A stretch of 34,469 bases of DNA. It comes from Saprospiraceae bacterium (GTDB lineage Bacteria; Bacteroidota; Bacteroidia; Chitinophagales; Saprospiraceae). Shown here piece after piece: positions 8,646-15,611 of the stretch. Numbering within the stretch: position 1 is the stretch's first letter; every line of letters begins with the position of its first letter. The notes below the pieces were generated by a model. That model saw only the letters and a list, made by a program, of their open reading frames with translations. It was not told the origin of the DNA and ran no database searches. The stretch spans positions 1 to 34,469 of the forward strand of contig JANQRV010000263.1 of the NCBI GenBank assembly GCA_028284395.1. Direction: 5' to 3'. The translations under genes and the position numbers were made by a program.

Positions 8646-8951
8646 ATGCTTCCACAAAACACCAAGTTTAACAAGCCGGAAAGTCACAAAATCCTGATCG
8701 GAGATATTACCAGCATTCGCCTCACTATGGTCCGAAGCATTACACTCATTTATTCCGGCATGCCCAACGAAAACACCTTTGCCATCACCGCAGTGATTTC
8801 ACAAGCATTCTTCATGGAAGGTTTTAAGTTTTCGTCCATCTTCTATTTCCCAAAACATTCGAAAGTAATCAAAGTGCTGGATTGTTTATTTGATGTTGAG
8901 GAGGTCACTACGCATATGGTCGTTTTGCGCTATCGCAAGGTGAACTCCTAG
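8646..8951 (+). CDS. hypothetical protein, 101 residues
   Basis: I took the ATG at 8646; an in-frame TTG at 8595 would add 17 residues with less protein-like sequence. The product begins MLPQNTKFNKPESHKILIG and has alternating beta/alpha character (ITSIRLTMVRSITLIYSG, AVISQAFFMEGFKFSSIF, VIKVLDCLFDVEEV). It has no signal peptide, catalytic motif or recognisable domain. It stops 13 bases before the convergent stop of the PAS kinase. Function unknown. It may be paired with the divergent 134-residue gene next to it. Confidence 0.5.
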   Translation: MLPQNTKFNKPESHKILIGDITSIRLTMVRSITLIYSGMPNENTFAITAVISQAFFMEGFKFSSIFYFPKHSKVIKVLDCLFDVEEVTTHMVVLRYRKVNS

Positions 8952-8964
8952 AGATGCGGAAACA

Positions 8965-10107
8965 TCACTTCTCCAAGGTAAAATAAAAAGTCGTACCACC
9001 CAATGGATTTGGAAGGTGCCAAATCCGTCCATTGTGCAGATCTACGATCCTTCGACAAATGGACAAACCAATTCCACTTCCGGGAAATTGATCCCGGGAA
9101 TGAAGCCTTTTAAAGGCCTTGAAAATTACATCGGCATATTCAGGTTCTATCCCAAGGCCATTATCTGCCACAAAAAACACCCACTCTCTTTCTTTCTCTT
9201 CATATCCGATCGAGATGTTGGGCGATTCCGTCTTATTGAATTTGATGCCATTGGAGATCAGATTGTGAAACAAGATGCCAATCTGATCCGGTTGGCATTT
9301 AATGGGTATATCCGGTAGATCAATATGGATTTGTGCATTAGTCTTTTTAATGGTATGGGCCAGATCTTTCAATTTATCCGGGAGCAGTTCGCCGAGGCGA
9401 ATCAGCCCAAATTCTATATCCTCTTTGGCCAACCGCGAATACAATAGAATCTTCTTAATGAGCTTTGACATTCGCTTCACTCCTTCCAGAATGAACCCGA
9501 AATACTCCCCCACTTCCGGATCCTTTTCGGAAACCCCTCTCCTTCTCATCAAAGTGACATAACTAGCCACCATGCGTAATGGTTCTTGTAAATCATGGGA
9601 GGCGGCGTAAGCAAACTGTTCCAAATCGATATTGGCACTTTCTAAGTCGTCATTGACTTTCTGTAGATTGGTATTGATAGAGGAGAGTGTTTTCGCATTT
9701 TTTATCAACTCCAATTCCATTTCTTTCCGTTCGGTAATGTCTTCGTAGGTACCCAGAATGCCAATAATCTTACCGGCCGGGTCCCTCAATGGAATCTTAC
9801 TGGTTCGTAGCCACCGGGTTCGTCCGTCAACCATCGTTTGTGGTTCTTCGAAATTAACTTCTTCCTGCCCGGAATCCATGACTCTTCGGTCCACCTTACG
9901 GTAAAAATCGGATTCCTCCCTACTCCACGGACAATCATAATCGCTCTTACCCACGATTTCAGCAGGGTTATCAAAACCAGCAGCACGGGCAAAATTCATA
10001 TTACATCCCAGGTACATACTGTCCAGATCCTTCCAAAAGATGTACTGTGGAATATTGTCCATGATGAGCTGTAGAAAATGATCCTGTTCGATCACTGACT
10101 GTTTCAT
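8965..10107 (-). CDS. PAS-domain sensor histidine kinase (soluble)
   Basis: The 380-residue protein has no membrane segment and should be cytoplasmic. A PAS domain with its PAC tail covers residues 8-127 (NIPQYIFWKDLDSMYLG, WLRTSKIPLRD, GILGTYEDITERK). A coiled coil of about 40 residues follows, then a HisKA dimerisation domain with the phosphorylated His171 in AASHDLQEPLRMV. The ATPase domain has N-box FHNLISNGIKFN (280-291), DNGLGIEP, IFKAFKRLHS and GSGIGLSICRRIVDLH. The DLQEPLR form is typical of the phytochrome/bacteriophytochrome-type kinase group. No receiver domain or response regulator lies beside it, so it is an orphan kinase here. The PAS ligand is not evident. Its gene converges on 8646-8951 with 13 bases between stops. 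Confidence 0.95.
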   Translation of the reverse strand: MKQSVIEQDHFLQLIMDNIPQYIFWKDLDSMYLGCNMNFARAAGFDNPAEIVGKSDYDCPWSREESDFYRKVDRRVMDSGQEEVNFEEPQTMVDGRTRWLRTSKIPLRDPAGKIIGILGTYEDITERKEMELELIKNAKTLSSINTNLQKVNDDLESANIDLEQFAYAASHDLQEPLRMVASYVTLMRRRGVSEKDPEVGEYFGFILEGVKRMSKLIKKILLYSRLAKEDIEFGLIRLGELLPDKLKDLAHTIKKTNAQIHIDLPDIPIKCQPDQIGILFHNLISNGIKFNKTESPNISIGYEEKEREWVFFVADNGLGIEPEYADVIFKAFKRLHSRDQFPGSGIGLSICRRIVDLHNGRIWHLPNPLGGTTFYFTLEK

Positions 10108-10181
10108 AATTCAGGTCCAGATTTTAAACTCATGAATTCTTTTGCCCTGATCTTCTTTACGGTGTATCCAGTAGTTAGATT

Positions 10182-10189
10182 CAAAATTA
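10182..10189 (-). promoter_or_regulatory. candidate -7 element upstream of the PAS kinase
   Basis: On the minus strand the sequence reads TAATTTTG, an exact match to the Bacteroidota -7 consensus TAnnTTTG, about 75 bases before the kinase start at 10107. A TTTG -33 box at the usual distance is not evident; the nearest similar tetramer is TTTT, 23 bases upstream. One box alone is weak evidence. Confidence 0.3.
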
Positions 10190-10264
10190 AATGTGTTCAC
10201 AATTTAATTTCTAAAACCATGGAAATTATAAGCATTCATATATTCTTGACGGTGGGGAATCAAA

Positions 10265-10300
10265 AGTACCCTACTTAGGCAGTCGCCTAAATAGAGTACT
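10265..10300 (-). terminator. hairpin terminator after the BACON-domain gene
   Basis: Arms at 10265-10280 and 10285-10300 pair over 16 positions with two mismatches (which become G-U on one strand) around a four-base loop AGTC. On the minus strand the hairpin is followed by TTTTGATTC, a short T-tract. It starts 27 bases beyond the stop of the 10328-13543 gene and most likely ends its transcript. Confidence 0.65.
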
Positions 10301-10318
10301 GATAATTTCGTTAAATAG

Positions 10319-10330
10319 TAGTGATCACTA
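10319..10330. repeat. 12-bp perfect palindrome over a stop codon
   Basis: TAGTGATCACTA is its own reverse complement and includes the TAG stop codon of the minus-strand gene ending at 10328. It may be a weak protein site or simply chance. No function is assigned. Confidence 0.3.
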
Positions 10331-13300
10331 TTGCGTTACCACACTCATTCTCTTCGTGCCAATCAAAGCTCCATCGACCACCAGCGAATACAGGTAGGTA
10401 CCCACTGTTAGATCTTGAGCAGATACTTCCAAGCGAATTGCTCCGCGATCTTCAACGGCAATGTGACGCACGATTCGCCCGTCCATATTGGTGATTTGTA
10501 CAAAAGCCTCTTGTGCCTCTGCCGGAACAACAACTGGAATCGTAGTAATAGTGGATACCGGGTTCGGATAATTCTGTCCAAGGTTGACGCCTAAGTCCAC
10601 GCTCTTGGTAGAGGCAACCTCGGGTATTGCATTCGGTTGTGATTCAGGGCGCTTATTTTCCACTACGATTTCTTTGGTTTCCGTATCCGTAGTCCGTAGT
10701 CCAATCGCCTGAGAACGATCTAATTCCATCATGCAAAACTCATCTACATAAAACTCCGCATGATTTATGGCGTGGAAATGAACGGCTCCCAATTGCCAGT
10801 CAGATACCAATCTGTAACGAGTGCCGTCGATGAAGAGGATCACTCTTCTCTGGTCAAATTCATAGCGGAGCGTCACATCGAACCAACGATCCTGGGGGTA
10901 GTCGTAATCCAAGGTCTGGTTTCCGACGGCCAACTGCGCCTCACCGTTTGCATGAAATGTAAATTTGAGTTTGGATCCCGGGTGATCTTCATTTTCCTGC
11001 ATATCGAAGTAAGCAGTCTTTCCGGATGGCACATACATTTTCCAGGAAAGGAAATAGGTTCCCCATCTTTGATTGCCCAGTTTCAACAACACTTCTGGTT
11101 GATCGCTCAGGCCGGTAATATGCTGCATTTTTAGAGATTTACCGTAGTCTGATGATCGCGTAGCGGTCACTTCTGCATCAAGAGCGAAGAAAGCGAATTT
11201 TGACCAGTGAATGGCCTGATTCACCAGGCTTCCATTGGCATAAGTTTCGAAGTCATCACACAAGACTGGAAAGCCATTTCCGGCATTAACAACAATCCTT
11301 CTGGAAGCTACGTTATTTCCTTCGTTGCTTTCCTGTACTTGTTCCATAGCATCGGCCTGATAGAGTAGGTAATATACTCCCGGAGCGATGTTAGCTGGAA
11401 TGGTGATGGATTCCTGATCGGTATTGACTTCATTCGGTCTAAGCCGGTCGATGTGGTCTCTGGTAAGGTAAAGATCTAGGTCATCAAGGCGATCATCCGT
11501 TGAAAGATAATAGAAAGCTCTGGTAATCGTAGTAGATTCACGGTTGCCGATATTCCGAATTCTGGCTTCCATTTTGAAGGTGCGTCCTACCTCGATCCAG
11601 TCGGGATTGCTTCCCTCGATAAAGCGCCAGGAATCAACGGTAAAGTCCGTTCCACTACCTCCAGAACTGCCCGCTCGCTGTGTAACATAGATGTCAATGT
11701 TTTGATTGCCACTGCCTACCGAAATCAGGCCAGAACGCTCTATGCCACTTGTATTTGGAGCAAGGACGGCAAAGAACTGACCGTTGCCAACGCCAGTATT
11801 TGGTAACAGGTTGATCCAACTAGCGGTGGTCGCTGTACTCCATTCCCCACTTGCTGTCACGTCAAAAAGCAGATTGCTACCGGAGGCCGGCTGCATAGGT
11901 GGAGTTTCCGGGTTCACAATCAAGACCGGTTGGGCATCCGCTTCCTGACGAATGGTAATGTTGATGTTTTGATTATCACTGCCCACTGAGATCAGACCGG
12001 AACGCTCAATACCACTGGTATTCTCAGCAAGGATGGCGAAGAATTGTCCGTTGCCAACACCAGATCGGGGTATCAGCGTAATCCAGCTCGCTGTTGTTGC
12101 TACTTCCCAGCTACCAGAGGCCGTCACATCGAAGATCAGATTACCGCCAGATGCAGGCTGAACGGGCGGATTTTCAGGACTAACGCGAAGTGGTGCTTCC
12201 GAACAGGGAGCCGGCGGCGTAACCATCACGGTCAAACGGCAATCAGTATTCTCGCTATCCATAATTACGATCGGGAAGCCCCCTAGGTTGATCGACAGAT
12301 CAGAAAATGTCTCTCTTCTTCCGTAGGAAACATTGGTCTGAACCAGGTTGGGGCCCTGGACATGGTATTGACCACTTAGACCGGTTCCGGAGGGATGGAT
12401 GGAGAAACCGTACAAGTCGTCAAGGCGATCTGCCGTTTGGTTGTCATCACAGGGATCGATGATCAGTGCGGCATCAGTTAATTCACAGGGAATTTCCTCC
12501 TTTGCATTTTTTGCCGAAACCGTAAGTTGATAGTTGCCCGTAGCATTGCCCTTCCCTTCCACTACGATGCCATAGGAACCGGGTTCCAATTTCCTGACAA
12601 TTTTAGATTTGCGATTGGAAGTACTGAGGTCGTCATTTCCTTCAATATAAGAAAAGGTCTGTGCTTCGGGATTTAATCCGATCAAGTGAACGTAAGTGTC
12701 GTAATTGGTTGATCCATGATCTGTGGAAATGGTTACATCTTTAGCGGAACCGGAAACGGTGAAGTGGTAGGTAACATCAGTAGAAGATTGAAATCCATAA
12801 CTGGCGTCATTCCAAAGGTTGCCGTAGCCCACCCGTGGGTCAGCACCGGAAGGCGCACCGCGATTGCTGAGAAAGTCCCCCTTGCTCTGATGATCATTGA
12901 GCACCCCTAATCGAATGGGGTCGCCCCCCCAGCTACCGGCCGAAGGCCGCCAAACCACTTTGTACCTGATCTTACTGTCATTTTCTTGAGCAGTTCTGCC
13001 CATCGTCAGTGTATATTCCCTCCATGTCATGGGATCGCCTTTAATATGCCGCAGTGTGCTCACCCGTTCAAATCTATCGTCGCCGCTGAAATCGAGTCCC
13101 TTTGGGCCATCAGCAATGCAGCGTTCTCCCAGGTCATTCTCATAAGACATGAATTCCAAGTCGAACGCACGGGAAGTGCTACCGACTACGACGCCACCAG
13201 GCAGTAGGTTTCGATTGAGAACCGGGCTCCAGGTCGGTGCATCTGCATCCCATTGAATACAGGCCGTCTCGCCGGCAGATTGACCTCGGGCACCATTCAA

Positions 13301-13543
13301 TAATATGCTAAAGTCGTCATTTTGGTCATCGGCTGCCTTGATCAGGAAAGTGGGCTCTTCATTGCCGCCAGTATCGTCATCCGTACCCCAGTAAGCCTGA
13401 GTACATACGATTTGATAATTAATGGGGCGATCATCAACTTCAGGCTGGGCCCAAAGGCCCAAAGGAAGCATAAAAACCAGAAGCGTAGAAAGTAATTCGA
13501 AAGAATTGAAAATTGCTAGATTCAATGTAGACATGTTTTTCAT
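10328..13543 (-). CDS. secreted multidomain protein: PPC-like, two BACON, CARDB, LamG-like, T9SS sorting domain
   Basis: The 1071-residue product starts at the ATG at 13543, giving signal peptide MKNMSTLNLAIFNSFELL through GLWAQ; an in-frame ATG at 13585 would place 14 charged residues before it. In order I see a novel N-terminal beta region (to about 250), a PPC-like beta sandwich (about 255-350, TYHFTVSGSAKDVTIS), a tandem of two BACON domains (454-533 and 543-622), a CARDB domain (about 635-755; DDRLDDLDLYL, IAPGVYYLLYQAD), a LamG/concanavalin-like domain (about 765-960; FLSWKMYVPSGKTAYFDMQ, FIDGTRYRLVSDW) and a T9SS type A sorting domain (LGQNYPNPVS to end). BACON and concanavalin-like domains point to binding carbohydrate or mucin-like surfaces, but no catalytic residues are visible. 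It is probably a surface adhesin or binding protein. Monocistronic, with a terminator downstream. Confidence 0.9.
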   Translation of the reverse strand: MKNMSTLNLAIFNSFELLSTLLVFMLPLGLWAQPEVDDRPINYQIVCTQAYWGTDDDTGGNEEPTFLIKAADDQNDDFSILLNGARGQSAGETACIQWDADAPTWSPVLNRNLLPGGVVVGSTSRAFDLEFMSYENDLGERCIADGPKGLDFSGDDRFERVSTLRHIKGDPMTWREYTLTMGRTAQENDSKIRYKVVWRPSAGSWGGDPIRLGVLNDHQSKGDFLSNRGAPSGADPRVGYGNLWNDASYGFQSSTDVTYHFTVSGSAKDVTISTDHGSTNYDTYVHLIGLNPEAQTFSYIEGNDDLSTSNRKSKIVRKLEPGSYGIVVEGKGNATGNYQLTVSAKNAKEEIPCELTDAALIIDPCDDNQTADRLDDLYGFSIHPSGTGLSGQYHVQGPNLVQTNVSYGRRETFSDLSINLGGFPIVIMDSENTDCRLTVMVTPPAPCSEAPLRVSPENPPVQPASGGNLIFDVTASGSWEVATTASWITLIPRSGVGNGQFFAILAENTSGIERSGLISVGSDNQNINITIRQEADAQPVLIVNPETPPMQPASGSNLLFDVTASGEWSTATTASWINLLPNTGVGNGQFFAVLAPNTSGIERSGLISVGSGNQNIDIYVTQRAGSSGGSGTDFTVDSWRFIEGSNPDWIEVGRTFKMEARIRNIGNRESTTITRAFYYLSTDDRLDDLDLYLTRDHIDRLRPNEVNTDQESITIPANIAPGVYYLLYQADAMEQVQESNEGNNVASRRIVVNAGNGFPVLCDDFETYANGSLVNQAIHWSKFAFFALDAEVTATRSSDYGKSLKMQHITGLSDQPEVLLKLGNQRWGTYFLSWKMYVPSGKTAYFDMQENEDHPGSKLKFTFHANGEAQLAVGNQTLDYDYPQDRWFDVTLRYEFDQRRVILFIDGTRYRLVSDWQLGAVHFHAINHAEFYVDEFCMMELDRSQAIGLRTTDTETKEIVVENKRPESQPNAIPEVASTKSVDLGVNLGQNYPNPVSTITTIPVVVPAEAQEAFVQITNMDGRIVRHIAVEDRGAIRLEVSAQDLTVGTYLYSLVVDGALIGTKRMSVVTQ
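11678..12184 (-). repeat. tandem BACON-domain duplication (267-bp period)
   Basis: Two 80-residue units (12184-11945 and 11917-11678) start 267 bases apart. By hand count 61 of 80 residues are identical, including an unbroken 15-residue block NTSGIERSGLISVGS. The intervening linker is nine residues. The high identity suggests a duplication within this gene rather than ancient divergence. Confidence 0.85.
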
Positions 13544-13986
13544 GATGAGTTGTTTTCTGTTGTTGAAAAATTTGGTTGCACTCATATATGCAGGGAGAGA
13601 AGGATGGTTATCAGGGATGGGCGAAAAAAAATTTACTTCATTTCAACACGGGCTATTAAGAGTTGACAACCAGAACAATGCAAGAACCAAAGTTGGGAAG
13701 CACATCGTAAGTATCAGAAAACAGTAATCATATTTTAAATGAATGACGACGTGTCATTCAATCGGGAATGATGTGAATAGGTAGCGTCGTGAATTTGTAC
13801 TCGAATTACCTTTCAGACGCGACATCATGATTTGAACGTGGTATAAATGGAATGGTAAATACTAGGGAAGGAACCAGATCAACAATGGCGAGGAGGGAAA
13901 GATAGCAACTCCTTTCATACTGATGAGCAATAAGCCAGATGGGCAAAGTCCGAACAGACCTCTTTTGAATCACAATTGATTTTCCA
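13544..13986. other. 443-bp intergenic region
   Basis: No ORF here looks like a protein. It should hold the promoter of the minus-strand gene starting at 13543, but I see no convincing TTTG/TAnnTTTG pair. It contains the inverted repeat at 13740-13760 and an AT-rich run around 13625-13640. Confidence 0.5.
13740..13760. promoter_or_regulatory. 8-bp inverted repeat, possible operator
   Basis: TGAATGAC and GTCATTCA are perfect inverted arms around the five bases GACGT. It lies about 200 bases upstream of the BACON-protein start. The spacing suits a dimeric DNA-binding protein. No T-tract follows on either strand, so it is not a terminator. Confidence 0.3.
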
Positions 13987-14172
13987 TTAGCGGCTTTGAG
14001 CCTTTTGTCCTTTTGGATTGCAATGCGAGCAATGCGCCAATCCCTGCACCAATTGAAAACAATTGGTGCACCTGGAAAGGTTTTTCGTCAAAGGAGCCTT
14101 ACAGCATGGGCTGACATATTGAACTCCTTTACAATTTTGACAGCCGACCTCTTCAGATTTTGTGTTTTTCAT
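13987..14172 (-). CDS. small zinc-ribbon-like protein, 61 residues
   Basis: The ATG-started product has eight cysteines arranged as Cys11-x2-Cys14, Cys23-Cys24, Cys35-x2-Cys38 and Cys48-x2-Cys51, with His47 and His50 beside the last pair. This is enough for two structural zinc sites in a double zinc-ribbon or rubredoxin-like fold. It has no signal peptide. The C-terminal tail is basic (NPKGQKAQSR), which could favour nucleic-acid or ribosome contact. I do not recognise a named family. The ordered cysteine pairs make it very unlikely to be a chance ORF. It stands alone, and its coding DNA contains a perfect hairpin (14045-14070) over the third CxxC. Confidence 0.7.
   Translation of the reverse strand: MKNTKSEEVGCQNCKGVQYVSPCCKAPLTKNLSRCTNCFQLVQGLAHCSHCNPKGQKAQSR
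14045..14070. repeat. perfect 11-bp hairpin inside the zinc-ribbon gene
   Basis: Arms TGCACCAATTG and CAATTGGTGCA flank the loop AAAA. The hairpin covers the codons of the third CxxC motif and the following residues. In the mRNA it would form a stable stem in mid-gene. Confidence 0.6.
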
Positions 14173-14500
14173 GTGCTAAGCATGTTTTTTGTTCATGAAT
14201 ATTGGGTCGAAGCAAGGAAGAGGGGGATCGTTTGGTTTTGAACCATTCTGTACTTTGAATCGGAAAAAGTTAGGGAAGGAAATAAGAAACCTTGTATTAT
14301 ACTATGCGTGCTTACTGACGGCTATTATTCTACTGTAGATAGATTTGCGTGTGTTTATCGGTTCTAAGTGTTTCGAAATATAATGTTTTTTTGTGATAAA
14401 AGCGAATTCGGAAAAAAAATTAACCAATATAAAGTAGGTCAAATATAGAAGTCACCCCAAATCAATGACCTGGAGTGACTTCTATTTTAAGACTCAAGAC
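14173..14500. other. 328-bp AT-rich intergenic region
   Basis: This stretch lies between the zinc-ribbon start and the stop of the secreted 155-residue gene. It must hold the zinc-ribbon promoter, though I found no clear consensus boxes. It also holds the terminator hairpin at 14445-14485. Several A/T runs occur (14385-14425). I see no ORF worth calling. Confidence 0.5.
14445..14485 (-). terminator. terminator of the secreted 155-residue gene
   Basis: Arms at 14445-14459 and 14471-14485 pair over 15 bases with one mismatch (core AGAAGTCAC and GTGACTTCT) around an 11-nt loop. On the minus strand TATTTGACC follows. It sits 15 bases past the stop of the 14501-14968 gene, as expected for its terminator. 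The T-tract is short. Confidence 0.65.
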
Positions 14501-14968
14501 TTAGCCGCGTGACCAACGTGGTCTTCTACTACCGCTTCCCGGCAGTGGTTGACGGGGAGTTCTGTTGGGGCGTCTGCGCTTAACGATCACCTCGTCAAAC
14601 TGAAAGCGAAAGTTTCGAATTCCTCGTGGTGTGGTATTGACAATTCTGCCATTTTTCTTAAAAATAGCATAGTATCCAGTACGAACTCTAACCGACCTTG
14701 GGTAGCCAAGAGCACCGGCACGGTATTGGTGTGTTCCTAGAGGCATGCAACGTGCCGGGCCGCTGAAATTTGGGTCATAGCACAATTGAATGGCCCATCT
14801 GGCATCGCAACCTATTCCAGTGGGATGGTTGTTGTCAGCACTTTTCGTGATGGTGGTTTTGTCGCCCTTACCGGGATTTGTGTTGCCGGCCATTAGACTG
14901 GTTCCGATGAACAACAGCATTGTGATAGCAGCAAAGATCTGCATGCTTTTTTTCTGAATTGTTTTCAT
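14501..14968 (-). CDS. small secreted protein, beta/gamma-crystallin-like
   Basis: The 155-residue product begins with a clear signal peptide (MKTIQKKSMQIFAAITMLLF to SLMAG). A linker of about 27 residues is followed by a domain at 55-131 that reads ARWAIQLCYDPNFSGPA, LGYPRSVRVRTGYYAIF and FQFDEVIVKRR. The pattern of an aromatic-x-G-like turn after a strand (YDPNFSG), then a V-R-V-x-x-G-Y strand, resembles the Greek-key beta/gamma-crystallin and I36 inhibitor folds. This is my fold inference, not an established hit. Three cysteines (54, 63, 74) could leave a disulfide. The tail 131-155 is extremely basic and proline-rich (RRRPNRTPRQPLPGSGSRRP), unusual for this fold and suggestive of binding nucleic acid or acidic glycan. 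Has its own terminator. Confidence 0.75.
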   Translation of the reverse strand: MKTIQKKSMQIFAAITMLLFIGTSLMAGNTNPGKGDKTTITKSADNNHPTGIGCDARWAIQLCYDPNFSGPARCMPLGTHQYRAGALGYPRSVRVRTGYYAIFKKNGRIVNTTPRGIRNFRFQFDEVIVKRRRPNRTPRQPLPGSGSRRPRWSRG

Positions 14969-15176
14969 GATTTTGAGGATTTTAGGATTAAAAAATGATT
15001 ACGATCTCAAATGTAGGGGGAATCTTCATCCATTGAAATCTCAAATGAGTGAAGGCCGGAACATCTCGAGATAGTCCAACGGAATATTGATTTGAGACTG
15101 CAATCCAGTAAAACAGGAGGGCCGTGCAGCTTTCCATCGATAATACTCATAATCAGGGTGCATTCAAGCAAGATAT

Positions 15177-15196
15177 GGAAGATCTTGAGATCTTCC
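15177..15196. repeat. perfect inverted repeat, 9-bp arms
   Basis: GGAAGATCT and AGATCTTCC flank the dinucleotide TG. There is no T-tract. It lies in the gene-poor region, so it may be an operator or an RNA hairpin. No function can be assigned. Confidence 0.4.
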
Positions 15197-15325
15197 CTCA
15201 ATTTCTCAACTACTGGCTTCAAAGCCTTTTCATTGATCAATTTGTTGCATTTCCCTTATCAAAAGGCGGCAACAGCGAAGTGCGCTGGACGGCGTTTTAT
15301 CCCCTCGCCCGACTCTAATTTCAGG

Positions 15326-15409
15326 TTAATCTGTAGTAGTGCCGCTACTAGTGCCGCCACCGACCAGTAGGATCGTTGTAAATAGAAGAAAATAGTGCCT
15401 TGAGTTCAC
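15326..15409 (-). CDS. possible 27-residue hydrophobic peptide
   Basis: A GTG-started minus-strand ORF encodes a charged start, one hydrophobic helix (HYFLLFTTILLVGGG) and a polar, threonine-rich end before TAA. The layout matches a small single-pass membrane protein. The non-ATG start and lack of a visible promoter keep confidence low. Confidence 0.15.
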   Translation of the reverse strand: MNSRHYFLLFTTILLVGGGTSSGTTTD

Positions 15410-15611
15410 GTCAACCAACTTTTATCGAACGAATGAGAATTACAGATTTGATCACGTGTCCTACATTAAGATCTCGATAATTCTTGGGAATACAAAGGTA
15501 TTGACTGAAACTCATCTATCTATGAATCAAGCTATTTACCAGCACCTTTTCCGTATCTTCCCTAATTAAAAAGAGGTGTTTAAAATTCCCTCCTCCATAC
15601 CACTTAGAAAT

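Larger units (their letters stand above)
14969..15611. other. 643-bp gene-poor region
   Basis: No confident gene is visible. It contains a perfect palindrome GGAAGATCTTGAGATCTTCC-type element at 15177-15196, a near-direct repeat of AGTGCCGC(T/C)AC at about 15338-15362, and a possible 27-residue ORF on the minus strand (15326-15409). ORFs on both strands around 15007-15370 start with TTG and lack protein-like features. The last part must carry the promoter of the DUF5916 gene, but no clear consensus boxes stand out. Confidence 0.45.

Noticed and set aside
15007..15240. 77-codon minus-strand ORF and overlapping plus-strand ORFs (15092-15370)
   Set aside because: Starts are TTG or weak, several frames compete over the same bases, and none shows signal peptide, domain or composition typical of a gene. 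A decayed gene remains possible.
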